The notes below the pieces were generated by a model that was not told the origin of the DNA, did not search any database, and worked only from the letters and a program-made list of their open reading frames with translations. From positions 62,001 through 126,000 of the forward strand of contig CACXMM010000003.1 of the NCBI GenBank assembly GCA_902768785.1: 64,000 bases of DNA, given 5' to 3'. A program made the translations under genes and the position numbers. Shown piece after piece: positions 9,837 through 17,598 of this stretch. The DNA comes from an uncultured Prevotellaceae bacterium (GTDB lineage: Bacteria > Bacteroidota > Bacteroidia > Bacteroidales > Bacteroidaceae). The number at the start of each line of letters is the position of its first letter. Position 1 is the stretch's first letter.

Positions 9837-9854
9837 TTGGTATTTGGCCTTGAG

Positions 9855-9973
9855 GACTCCCTCCTCCTTCCTCCTTCATCCTTCCTCCTTCCTCCTTCAT
9901 CCTTCCTCCTTCATCTTTCATCCTTCATCCTTCATCCTTCATCCTTCATCTCTCATCTTTCATCTTTCATCTT
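9855..9973. repeat. Heptanucleotide tandem repeat between fmt and the C10 protease gene
   Basis: About 17 units of 7 nt (CCTTCCT, CCTTCAT, CTTTCAT types). It fills the whole gap between two convergent stop codons. The tract inside ugd (12420-12525) is built from the same kind of unit. Confidence 0.9.
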
Positions 9974-11668
9974 TCATCTTTCCTCTCCAACCACCTTCTT
10001 CCCATTCACAATCACGATGCCCTTTTCTGGTTTCTTTACCTGCATTCCATTCAGCAGGTAATAAGATGGGGCAGGAGTGTTCTTTTCCACAGAGTGGATA
10101 CCGGTGGCAATACTCACATTGGTCTTGGGAACTAACGTGAAGGCGTTACCATACATATGTTCTGGCTTGGCAATCATAATATGATCTTCCCAGCCGATAC
10201 ATGGCTGATAGCTGCTGGCAGAGGATAGCTTGCAGACAATGGTCAGCAGCAGATTCTCATGGTCACTGGAAGACCTCATTGGCATGGCTCCGCCACCATA
10301 CCATGAATTCGTTGGCAGAGGGTAGTCAGCTAACAGATCAGTAAGGATACTGAGAACATTTCCTGATGCATCGATCACTCCAATGGCAAGATCGTAGTTG
10401 CCGTTAATACCGCATTGGTTTTCGACCTTGTAGGAAAGGGCATAGTCCATATCATTGTATAGACCAATTTCCGTGACCGTCAGTCTTCTGTCAACCTCAT
10501 CAATCCCATCCGGCTTCTGAATCCCAATCACGGCTTCTTGATTGTAGGCATAAGCTTCTGTTCCCTGGGTGGGATCCGTGAGATCCTCGTGATACGGATC
10601 GGCCACAGAAAGCAGGAAATGACCGTTCCAACCATCTCCCCATCCCCAGTTAATATGATACTTTCCGTCTTTGTACCCGTCGAGGATAAAGGCATGACCG
10701 TAATTGTCTGAGGTGGAACCGCTATAGATTACGGGTCGTTTATTCTGGAGTTCCCTGTACATCATATCATCCCATTCTGCTGCATCATAACGGTCACGTG
10801 AAAGACTCCGTACATCCTCGTCATAACCGAAATATTGTTTGAGGGCCTCGGCTGCCAAAGCCGTGGAGGCGCCAGAACCGTCAATGCCGTAGTTCATCTC
10901 TACCGACTGTCCGCAGTAGCGCATCAACGTAGCTACAGCAACTGCCGAAGCATCGGTCTCATTGCCGGAATAACTTGCTTTCATCGCACTCCAATCGAAG
11001 GTGGCAGCAGGTAAGGCATTGAAAGTATGGTCTGTCCCGTCACTTGTCCATCTTGCCTCGATGGTATATTCAGGGATGACGCTACAGCCTGCTGTGGGCC
11101 ATTGGTGATAGTACATCAACTGAGCCATGGCGGTAGCGACACATCCTGTCAGGCACAGCTGGTTACCGAAATACTCCGGGAAACTGAGATTGAGGTTATA
11201 AGGAGAGTATTGGTTCCATGTTGTCTTCAGTAATGGGGAAATCGTTGCCTTGGGTGCTCTCCTCGGAGCACTCCTGAGACTCGTACCATGTTCCTGTATC
11301 CAGCGTATCTGACATTCGTATCCCTTCAGCCACGCTTTTACATTCTCAGGTGCCTCCTCCATATTGAATGATCCTTTATCGGCATAGCCCAATATGGATT
11401 CGGTGCGGTCATCCCCCGAGACGATCACGAAACCTTCGTCATCACCGATATTGAATAAGTACAGCACCTCATCCTCAGCCACATATGACTGTGTGACAGA
11501 CGGTATCTGACTCATGTTTGCACGACGACCATGGAAGGTCTTGTCATTCAGTAACTCCATGACCAATGACTCAGCCTTGTGCTGGGCTTGTTGAGGAGTC
11601 ACCTTACCTCCCCAGACATTCATGGTGAGGAGGAACAGACTAAGGGTTAATAGCAGGCACTTTTTCAT
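9974..11668 (-). CDS. C10-family cysteine protease (streptopain-like), secreted
   Basis: C10 peptidases are secreted papain-fold proteases made as zymogens. I choose the Met at 11668 because a signal peptide starts there (MKKCLLLTLSLFLLTMNVWG) and a promoter lies at 11693-11723; the longer open frame to 11842 runs through that promoter. A propeptide follows, with RTESILGYADKGSFNM typical of SpeB-like N domains. The catalytic Cys lies in CLTGCVATAMAQLMYYHQWP and the His in YGHAFILDGYKDGKYHINWG. The end (YYLLNGMQVKKPEKGIVIVN) resembles a Por/type IX secretion tail. The product is 564 aa and probably extracellular or outer-membrane attached. Confidence 0.92.
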   Translation of the reverse strand: MKKCLLLTLSLFLLTMNVWGGKVTPQQAQHKAESLVMELLNDKTFHGRRANMSQIPSVTQSYVAEDEVLYLFNIGDDEGFVIVSGDDRTESILGYADKGSFNMEEAPENVKAWLKGYECQIRWIQEHGTSLRSAPRRAPKATISPLLKTTWNQYSPYNLNLSFPEYFGNQLCLTGCVATAMAQLMYYHQWPTAGCSVIPEYTIEARWTSDGTDHTFNALPAATFDWSAMKASYSGNETDASAVAVATLMRYCGQSVEMNYGIDGSGASTALAAEALKQYFGYDEDVRSLSRDRYDAAEWDDMMYRELQNKRPVIYSGSTSDNYGHAFILDGYKDGKYHINWGWGDGWNGHFLLSVADPYHEDLTDPTQGTEAYAYNQEAVIGIQKPDGIDEVDRRLTVTEIGLYNDMDYALSYKVENQCGINGNYDLAIGVIDASGNVLSILTDLLADYPLPTNSWYGGGAMPMRSSSDHENLLLTIVCKLSSASSYQPCIGWEDHIMIAKPEHMYGNAFTLVPKTNVSIATGIHSVEKNTPAPSYYLLNGMQVKKPEKGIVIVNGKKVVGEER

Positions 11669-11692
11669 TTTAGTAATATGTTTGTTTGGCGA

Positions 11693-11723
11693 CAAAGATA
11701 CAAAAAATCGAGTGAAAAGCAAA
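11693..11723 (-). promoter_or_regulatory. Promoter for the C10 protease gene
   Basis: On the minus strand TTTG (11723-11720), 19 bp, TATCTTTG (11700-11693). It is back to back with the ugd -7 box. Confidence 0.75.
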
Positions 11724-11743
11724 ACAATTTCATAAAAAAACAC

Positions 11744-11751
11744 TACCTTTG
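11744..11751 (+). promoter_or_regulatory. Candidate -7 box for ugd
   Basis: TACCTTTG fits TAnnTTTG and gives a leader of about 37 nt to the ATG at 11794. No clear -33 box is seen. Confidence 0.5.
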
Positions 11752-11793
11752 CACTGCTATTCGTTACAGATAACAATTTTAAAGGAAAGAAAC

Positions 11794-13206
11794 ATGAAAA
11801 TTGCAGTAGCAGGAACCGGATATGTCGGTTTGTCCATCGCAACCTTATTAGCTCAGCATAACGAAGTGACCGCAGTGGACGTGATCCCCGAGAAAGTCGA
11901 TCTGATCAATCAGCGTCGTTCACCCATTCAAGACGAATACATCGAGAAATACCTGGCAGAAAAGGAGTTAAACCTTACCGCCACCCTCGATGGAGCCGCT
12001 GCTTATCGGGATGCTGACTTTATCGTCATCGCAGCACCGACAAACTATGATCCCATCAAGAATTTCTTCGACACACACCATATAGAGGATGTCATCGACC
12101 TCGTCCTCTCGGTGAACCCCCATGCCGTGATGGTCATCAAAAGCACCATCCCCGTAGGCTATTGCCGTTCCCTCTATCTTCGCTACGCCCAGAAGGGAGT
12201 GAAAGAGTTTAATCTCCTGTTCTCTCCTGAGTTCCTTCGTGAGAGTAAAGCCCTCTACGATAACCTCTGTCCCTCACGAATCATCGTGGGATACCCCAAA
12301 CTGATCTCCCAGTTCCCCGAGGAGAACGAAGCCATTCAGAAGGTAACCGATGTGGAGAAGATGAAGCAAGCCGCCAAGACCTTCGCCTCTCTCTTGGTCG
12401 AAGGCGCCATCGGTCATCCCGACAACGCTCCTTCCTCCCCCGTCCTTCCTCCTTCCTCCATCGACCATCGTCCTTCCTCCTCGGTCCCCCATCCTTCCTC
12501 CTTCCTCCTTCCTCCTTCCTCCAGCAAGAACATTCCCGTTCTCTTCATGGGCATGAAAGAAGCAGAGGCCGTGAAGCTCTTCGCCAACACCTACCTTGCC
12601 CTGCGCGTCAGCTACTTCAACGAACTCGACACCTACGCTGAGGTGAAAGGACTGGATGCCCAGGCTATTATCCAGGGTATCGGACTCGATCCGCGTATCG
12701 GCACCCACTACAACAACCCGTCATTTGGCTATGGAGGTTACTGTCTGCCGAAAGACACGAAACAGCTGTTGGCAAACTACGAGGATGTACCTCAGCAGAT
12801 GATGACGGCGATCGTGGAGAGTAACCGTACCCGTAAGGATTTCATAGCCGATCAGGTGCTGAAGAAGGCAGGCTATTACGACTATACCACAGGAAGCCGC
12901 TATGCCGTGGAGGCAGAGAAGGACGTGACCATTGGTGTGTTCCGCCTCACCATGAAGTCCAATTCCGACAATTTCCGTCAGAGCAGCATCCAGGGCGTGA
13001 TGAAGCGCATCAAGGCCAAGGGAGCCACAGTCATTATCTACGAACCCACCCTTCCTGATGGAACCACGTTCTTTGGAAGTAAGGTGGTCAACGATATGGA
13101 TCAGTTCAAGGCACAGAGCGATGCCATCATCGCTAACCGCTACGATCCCGTCCTCGATGACGTGGAGTCCAAGGTTTACACCCGCGACCTCTTCCGTCGC
13201 GACTAA
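11794..13206 (+). CDS. ugd: UDP-glucose 6-dehydrogenase with in-frame repeat-encoded insert
   Basis: Ugd oxidises UDP-glucose to UDP-glucuronate with NAD, supplying uronic acids for polysaccharides. The ATG at 11794 follows AAAGGAAAG and begins [13 protein letters not shown], the NAD-binding loop. Other landmarks are [23 protein letters not shown], and the catalytic Cys in [12 protein letters not shown]. The rest matches the short E. coli-type enzyme (about 388 aa), but this product is 470 aa. Part of the excess is residues about 209-246, rich in PSS and encoded by CCTTCCT-type heptamers (12420-12525), inserted just before NIPVLFM. A second extra stretch ([17 protein letters not shown]) may be a normal lineage feature. 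Confidence 0.93.
   Translation: MKIAVAGTGYVGLSIATLLAQHNEVTAVDVIPEKVDLINQRRSPIQDEYIEKYLAEKELNLTATLDGAAAYRDADFIVIAAPTNYDPIKNFFDTHHIEDVIDLVLSVNPHAVMVIKSTIPVGYCRSLYLRYAQKGVKEFNLLFSPEFLRESKALYDNLCPSRIIVGYPKLISQFPEENEAIQKVTDVEKMKQAAKTFASLLVEGAIGHPDNAPSSPVLPPSSIDHRPSSSVPHPSSFLLPPSSSKNIPVLFMGMKEAEAVKLFANTYLALRVSYFNELDTYAEVKGLDAQAIIQGIGLDPRIGTHYNNPSFGYGGYCLPKDTKQLLANYEDVPQQMMTAIVESNRTRKDFIADQVLKKAGYYDYTTGSRYAVEAEKDVTIGVFRLTMKSNSDNFRQSSIQGVMKRIKAKGATVIIYEPTLPDGTTFFGSKVVNDMDQFKAQSDAIIANRYDPVLDDVESKVYTRDLFRRD
12420..12525. repeat. Heptanucleotide repeat tract inside ugd
   Basis: CCTTCCT units, partly decayed, in the same phase as the intergenic tract at 9855-9973. They encode a Pro/Ser-rich linker without breaking the frame. 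Confidence 0.85.
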
Positions 13207-13550
13207 TCCCCCTTGTCTCACAGATTTTTTATCTCACACAGAAAGCACAGAATTCACAGAAATAATAGTATATGATGTCCTGTCTGCATGGCAGACGAAG
13301 CTTCTATTTCAGCATTCTGACTTTGCCCAGCCATACAGGCTCATCCGTGTGATTCGTGCTATCCGTGTTCCATTACCTAGCCGTACAGGCTGATTATAAA
13401 TCTGCGAAATCAGCGAGATCTGCATGACCAAATAAAGCCGTACAGGCTATATCCGTGCGATTCGTGTTCAAAAAACCAGCCGTACAGGCTGACAATTATC
13501 TGATATCTGTGGCTTATAAAAAGTAGTTCTGTGTAAGATTGACAAACTCC
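13207..13550. repeat. Repeat array: 9-nt triplets plus AGCCGTACAGGCT palindromes (orientation A)
   Basis: Near-palindromes at 13329-13341, 13379-13391, 13436-13448 and 13478-13490 are separated by groups of three 9-nt units such as ATCCGTGTG, ATTCGTGCT, ATCCGTGTT or AATCTGCGA. No gene is supported. Confidence 0.85.
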
Positions 13551-13595
13551 CTAATCCCCGTTTTTCCCGTTCCAACCGTTTTTCATAGCTTTTTA

Positions 13596-13627
13596 TTTGG
13601 CAGTGTCACAAAAAAGCATTACTTTTG
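13596..13627 (+). promoter_or_regulatory. Promoter for a candidate noncoding RNA
   Basis: TTTG (13596-13599), 20 bp, TACTTTTG (13620-13627). No credible coding frame follows: the first ATG (13638) gives only MTGK. Confidence 0.7.
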
Positions 13628-13632
13628 CATCG

Positions 13633-13880
13633 TAAAAATGACGGGGAAATAGAACAGGGGTGCAACCCCACTATATCATGATATATAAAAGATAATTCAT
13701 CATCAGTAATTTGTTCGCACAGACAATCTCTGTGGCGTACCTATTTCCTGTACCCCCTCTTTTCCCGTCATCGTTGACAGCACATCGTTCTGCGAGCCCC
13801 TCCAGGCTCCTATGCGGAGGCGTACCTGTTCATCATGCCATCCTGCTTTCATAAGTAGGATTAAAGAATTGTGTCCCCGC
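13633..13880 (+). ncRNA. Candidate structured noncoding RNA (family not recognised)
   Basis: Directly downstream of a good promoter, 13638-13645 (ATGACGGG) pairs exactly with 13764-13771 (CCCGTCAT), closing a domain of about 134 nt. Inside are hairpins GGGGT-GCA-ACCCC (13657-13669), the palindrome TATATCATGATATA, and CACAGA/TCTGTG near 13720-13738. Further 3' are GAGCC/GGCTC (about 13797-13812) and an ATCCTGCTT/AAGTAGGAT hairpin (about 13841-13862). The closed-rod layout recalls 6S RNA, but I could not match conserved bases. The 3' end is uncertain. The next gene (sodB) begins about 370 bp further on. Confidence 0.45.
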
Positions 13881-13929
13881 CTCTTCATCTAAACACTCTT
13901 ATCTGTGCTATCAGTGACCCCTTCAAAAT

Positions 13930-14215
13930 TCTAAGGATTTCAGGATTTTAGGAACTTTAGCCGTATTTGTGCAATTCGTGTGATTCGTGCAATTCGTGTT
14001 CCCCAACCCTTCAGCCGTATAGGCTGACAAATATCTGTGTTTTGGCTTTTTCTCTCCGCTACGCTATGAGTGACCGTTGGTTCCCCGTAGGCGCCGATTT
14101 TCAATTCAGTGGTATCTGTGTGAGATTTTAAAGGCAACAGCCGTACTGGCTCATCCGTGCGATTCGTGCAATCCGTGTTCCATTACCCCAGCTATAACTT
14201 GTCATTTCTACATGG
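13930..14215. repeat. Repeat array (orientation A) upstream of sodB
   Basis: Near-palindromes at 14013-14025 and 14139-14151 with 9-nt triplets of the TTCGTGCAA and TATCTGTGT types. Between them (about 14040-14115) lies another dispersed element containing CCCCGTAGGCGCCGATTTTC, which recurs at 62,948-63,120 and 63,183-63,225. Confidence 0.8.
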
Positions 14216-14250
14216 AATCATACTACAAAGTGAGATAAAATAACAAAGAT

Positions 14251-14838
14251 ATGTTTACATTACTCGACCTCCCGTATAAGCAAGAAGCATTAGATCCTGT
14301 GATCAGTGCCCAGACCTTGTCCTTTCATCATGGTAAGCACCTTCAGACATATGTAGATAATCTTAACAAACTCCTTCCGGGGAGTGAGTTCGAAAGCATG
14401 TCACTCAAGGATATCGTGAAAAACGCTCCCGCTGGAGCTGTTTTTAACAATGCCGGTCAGATACTTAACCACGAGCTGTATTTCAAACAGTTTCGGACAG
14501 TCAGCGATGCAGCACATGAACCCACAGGCGCCCTTGCTGCACAGATTCTCAAACAATGGGGTAGTATAGATGTCTTCAAGACCGATTTCGAGTCTAAGGG
14601 CGTAAGTCTATTTGGCTCTGGATGGGTGTGGCTATCCTCAGAAGCTGATGGTACGTTGGTCATCACCCAGGAGCAAGGAGCGTCCAACCCGATTGCAAAG
14701 TCTCTCAATCCCCTCCTCACGTTCGATGTATGGGAGCACGCCTACTATCTGGACTACCAAAACCGTCGTGCCGTCCATCTCTCTGCCCTCTGGCAGATCA
14801 TAGACTGGCAAGTCATTGAAAACAGGTACGACTTTTAG
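14251..14838 (+). CDS. sodB: Superoxide dismutase, Fe/Mn family (Fe or cambialistic type)
   Basis: The enzyme disproportionates superoxide in the cytoplasm. The 195-aa protein has all four metal ligands: H26 (LSFHHGKH), H74 (ILNHELYF), D159 and H163 (FDVWEHAYYLDY). Gln70 in FNNAGQ is in the position where Fe-type enzymes carry their second-sphere glutamine, which favours iron or cambialistic use. No TAnnTTTG promoter is evident just upstream; the gene is bounded on both sides by repeat arrays. Confidence 0.95.
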   Translation: MFTLLDLPYKQEALDPVISAQTLSFHHGKHLQTYVDNLNKLLPGSEFESMSLKDIVKNAPAGAVFNNAGQILNHELYFKQFRTVSDAAHEPTGALAAQILKQWGSIDVFKTDFESKGVSLFGSGWVWLSSEADGTLVITQEQGASNPIAKSLNPLLTFDVWEHAYYLDYQNRRAVHLSALWQIIDWQVIENRYDF

Positions 14839-14985
14839 ATATTCAAGGAAAATCAGCCGTACAGGCTATATTCGTGCAATCCGTGTAATTCGTGTTCGTT
14901 TACCCCAGCCGTACAGGCCTCAGGTGACCCTGCATTTTCCGTGCTTTTCTGTGAGATAAAACAATAATTCTTAAGAAGATTTCCA
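14839..14985. repeat. Repeat array (orientation A) after sodB
   Basis: Near-palindromes at 14854-14866 and 14907-14919, the latter ending in C instead of T, with the 9-nt triplet TTCGTGCAA, TCCGTGTAA, TTCGTGTTC between them. Confidence 0.8.
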
Positions 14986-15354
14986 ATGAAACGTAAACAA
15001 TATCCCCAGCCTGTATCTGATACGGAGGTGGTTAAGGAACCCGTGCCTGCGGTTTCGTATAATCATAATGTCTCCCCGTTAGATGCCCTTTGGTCAATAT
15101 ATCAGTCTCAATCAAAAAGAGTTCGCAAAGCATTCCGTCAGCGAATCCTCGAAGAAGAAAAGGCTGATAAACACGAATCAGAGATGCGCGCTTACGAGTT
15201 ACAGCTACCATCCGAGACGAGGGAGTCAGTTCGCCTCTTCACAAAGACAATTAAGAAAGCTGTGAATGATGTGCGTCAGGCCGCCGCTGATCATACTCAT
15301 GTAGGTCGAAAAGCTGACGATTTTCTGTCAGAGTTAGAGCAAGAAGAGGCATGA
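14986..15354 (+). CDS. Probable antitoxin of a RelE-like pair
   Basis: This 122-aa, highly charged, mostly helical protein is not recognised by family. It overlaps the RelE-like gene by 4 nt (ATGA at 15351). Order and size are those of type II antitoxins. The first 30 residues are low in structure; a helical stretch (SIYQSQSKRVRKAFRQRILEE) and a later helix (RLFTKTIKKAVNDVRQAAAD) are visible. The call rests on context. Confidence 0.6.
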   Translation: MKRKQYPQPVSDTEVVKEPVPAVSYNHNVSPLDALWSIYQSQSKRVRKAFRQRILEEEKADKHESEMRAYELQLPSETRESVRLFTKTIKKAVNDVRQAAADHTHVGRKADDFLSELEQEEA

Positions 15355-15689
15355 ACGTCGTTGTCTATATACATCCGGAATTTGAGCGTCAGTTCAAGCG
15401 TTATAGCAAGAAGTATCATTCACTGGTTAATGATTATCGTTGTTTTCTAGAGACTATAAAGGAAAACCCTTTCCAGGGTGTTAGTCTAGGTAATGGCATT
15501 AGGAAGGTTCGTTTTGGCGTTGCATCCAAAGGAGGCGGTAAAAGCGGAGGAATGCGTGTCATCACTTTTTCCTTGAACAAGGTAAACGATGATATATATG
15601 AGATAACGTTACTCTATATATACGACAAAAGTGAGATGGGCAACGTTTCCGACAAATATATCCAGTACCTACTAGACAAAGAATTATAA
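15351..15689 (+). CDS. RelE/HigB-like toxin
   Basis: The 112-aa protein starts VVYIHPEFERQFKRYSKKYHSL and continues NPFQGVSLGNGIRKVRFGVASKGGGKSGGMRVITF, the layout of RelE/HigB-type ribonucleases in which a basic beta-strand core follows two N-terminal helices. It ends ITLLYIYDKSEMGNVSDKYIQYLL. Such toxins cleave mRNA, usually on the ribosome. It is coupled to the upstream small gene. Repeat arrays lie on either side, so the pair could be a small cassette. Confidence 0.75.
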   Translation: MNVVVYIHPEFERQFKRYSKKYHSLVNDYRCFLETIKENPFQGVSLGNGIRKVRFGVASKGGGKSGGMRVITFSLNKVNDDIYEITLLYIYDKSEMGNVSDKYIQYLLDKEL

Positions 15690-15725
15690 ATCTGTGGGAT
15701 GGTTAAGATCTGTGTGAGGTTTTAA

Positions 15726-15905
15726 ATGTTTGAATTGACATCTGAAGAGTCCTCAGTTCTAAGGTCGAAATTTTCGACCTTAGAACAAACCAACGGTAAA
15801 GGACGCCACAGTAAATATAACTTCAAGGCGTTCACAGAACGAGGCCTTTACATGCTCGCTACAATATTGAAGTCTCAAAGAGCCGTACAGGCTGTATCCG
15901 TGTGA
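15726..15905 (+). pseudogene. ORF6N-domain fragment ending in a repeat
   Basis: A 59-codon ORF reads MFELTSEESSVLRSKF, then a middle part, then YNFKAFTERGLYMLATIL and KSQRAVQA. This matches the second half of the ORF6N (KilA-N-like) DNA-binding domain found in phage and Bacteroidota proteins. The N-terminal half and the rest of the gene are missing. The codons for RAVQA are themselves the array palindrome AGCCGTACAGGCT (15881-15893), after which array sequence gives VSV and a stop. The fragment thus sits between repeats and joins one of them in frame. Confidence 0.65.
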
Positions 15906-16085
15906 TTCGTGCAATCCGTGTTCGTTTACCCCAGCCGTATAGGCTGACAAACATCTGTGATATCTGTGGTATCTGTGTGAGATTAAAAGCAACAGCCGTA
16001 CAGGCTAAATTCGTGCAATCCGTGCAATTCGTGTTCGAATAAAAGCATTTCAGTGTTTTCCGTGTTTTCCGTGTGCCAATAAAGC
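15906..16085. repeat. Repeat array (orientation A)
   Basis: Near-palindromes at 15933-15945 and 15994-16006 alternate with 9-nt triplets (ATCTGTGAT type and ATTCGTGCA type) and a TTTTCCGTG duplicate just before the next gene. Confidence 0.8.
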
Positions 16086-16988
16086 ATGTTTAAAACCATC
16101 AAGCATAACCCCTTAGTGCTGAGACTTTTCCGCAAAGTCTTCAACCTGAATGCCAAATTCATTCGCATGGTTTCCACAACGGGCAGTATGGCCGACGCCT
16201 ACATCAGTGATGCTGTAAAGAATCGTCAAATGATAATCATTACCGTGGCATTCAATCATGTCGGATTGGTTGAAAAACAGATCGAATTAGTTAAGCGATA
16301 CGTACGAGATGCAGATTATTGTCACGTGATTGCAGATAATTCTCCGAGCAAAGAGAAGCGTTCAGCTATCAAGGCATTGTGTGAGACACAAGGAGTGAGC
16401 TACGTTCCCGTGCCGCGGCGTATCGAGCGTTGTTGCTGGCATCGTCTTTTTTATGGCGGTATTTCACATGGCGGAGCCCTCAACTGGCTTTTCTATAAGT
16501 ATCTGCCGTTGACCACTCCCTATCATTTTGCACTCCTCGATCATGATGTCTTTCCTTTGACTGACGTTAATTTGACGTTAACTTTGGGTGACCGTGATTT
16601 CTATGGCGTAAGCCGTATAAAGGAACATGGCTGGTATCTATGGCCAGGTCGGTGTATCTTCGATTATCAGTTCATGAAGGAGCATACTCCCAATTTCCTC
16701 CCAGTTTATGTTGGTGATTCATATCTGGATTCTGGTGGTCATAACTATTTTCAGGTATTTAAGGCATTTGATTTCCGTACCATTCCGTTTCCGAAGGTGG
16801 TGACACACCGCATCAAGAAAACCAAGGGACTTGTTCGTTCCGATCAAGTATATCATAACGATTGCATCCAGATCATAGCAGATTCGTGGATTCATCTCAT
16901 CAACGGTTCCAACTGTGCCCACACGCCAGGAAAAGAACACATTGTTGAAAAGCTCCTGCAGAATTTGGAAAAGTTCAAGCCTGCATGA
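16086..16988 (+). CDS. Glycosyltransferase-like protein with a DHD motif
   Basis: I do not recognise a named family for this 300-aa protein. It reads like a GT-A fold: a beta-strand start (MIIITVAFNHVG, residues 49-60), an inner HVIADNSP motif, and LLDHDVFP (150-157), where DHD can act as the metal-binding DxD. No membrane segment is obvious. It is isolated from the main polysaccharide locus by repeats and a defence-type gene, so it may be an outlying part of it. Role inferred only. Confidence 0.6.
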   Translation: MFKTIKHNPLVLRLFRKVFNLNAKFIRMVSTTGSMADAYISDAVKNRQMIIITVAFNHVGLVEKQIELVKRYVRDADYCHVIADNSPSKEKRSAIKALCETQGVSYVPVPRRIERCCWHRLFYGGISHGGALNWLFYKYLPLTTPYHFALLDHDVFPLTDVNLTLTLGDRDFYGVSRIKEHGWYLWPGRCIFDYQFMKEHTPNFLPVYVGDSYLDSGGHNYFQVFKAFDFRTIPFPKVVTHRIKKTKGLVRSDQVYHNDCIQIIADSWIHLINGSNCAHTPGKEHIVEKLLQNLEKFKPA

Positions 16989-17044
16989 TTTGTATTCTTT
17001 AGAACCATCGATACCAGAACCCCTGCCCATCTATGGTTATAAAA

Positions 17045-17216
17045 TACCCTCAGCCGTACAGGCTGTATCCGTGTGATTCGTGCAATCCGTGTTCGTTTAC
17101 CCCAGCCGTATAGGCTGACTATTATCTGTGATATCTGTGCTCTCTGTGTGACTAAATGAAGCCGTTCAGGCTATATTCGTGCGATTCGTGCGATTCGTGT
17201 TCGTTAATAACCTTTC
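17045..17216. repeat. Repeat array (orientation A) joined to a transposase tail
   Basis: Near-palindromes at 17052-17064, 17104-17116 and 17160-17172 (the last with GTTC instead of GTAC), separated by 9-nt triplets. The last triplet (ATTCGTGCG, ATTCGTGCG, ATTCGTGTT) runs directly into the reading frame of the following fragment. Confidence 0.85.
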
Positions 17217-17475
17217 CGTGTTTCCCAATGATGTCTGCTGCTTGGACAACGATAACGAGAAGCCCAATGTGCGATTGTCCGATGATCAGGTATGGCAGCA
17301 GATAAGAGAGATAACGAATGTGACTAATAGCAGTGCTTTCCAGCATCTGCCCAACGATAAAAGACAAGAAGTATTCTTAGTTTTGAAGGAAAAAGGTGCA
17401 TCCCTGAGACAGTTAGAGAGATTGACAGGAATAGGCAAGGGAGTGATTCATAGAATCTGGGGCGCAAGATACTGA
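17179..17475 (+). pseudogene. C-terminal remnant of a RAYT-like (Y1) transposase
   Basis: Only the tail can be read: SDDQVWQQIREITNV, SAFQHLPNDKRQEVF, GASLRQLERLTGIGKGVIHR. This resembles the helical C-terminal domain of REP-associated tyrosine transposases (a pattern of FQ.L....R followed by SIRQ..RLTGI). The catalytic HUH and Tyr parts are absent; upstream codons (MRFVRFVFVN) come from the repeat array. It is followed at 17481-17494 by a perfect palindrome. Probably inactive. An unrelated helix-turn-helix protein remains possible. Confidence 0.55.
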
Positions 17476-17480
17476 CCCGA

Positions 17481-17494
17481 GACAGGTACCTGTC
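17481..17494. repeat. Perfect 14-nt palindrome GACAGGTACCTGTC
   Basis: It lies 6 bp after the transposase remnant and is followed by two more CTGTCC words. Palindromes of this form are what RAYT enzymes recognise in REP elements; the link here is inferred. Confidence 0.7.
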
Positions 17495-17598
17495 CCCTGT
17501 CCACCCCTCTGTCCACCTTACCTGTATGAGGGGTATATTTCCAATCTGTTCATTGCTTTTTACACATTTCATAAATTTCAGCATCATTCAATAGCACT

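Noticed and set aside
11669-11842. 58-residue N-terminal extension of the C10 protease
   Set aside because: It runs through the gene's promoter and lies before a clear signal peptide; the Met at 11668 is the better start.
13633-13774. tmRNA, RNase P RNA or SRP RNA
   Set aside because: None of the conserved elements of these RNAs (tmRNA acceptor ends, RNase P P4 bases, the SRP GGAA tetraloop domain) could be found; kept only as an unassigned structured RNA.
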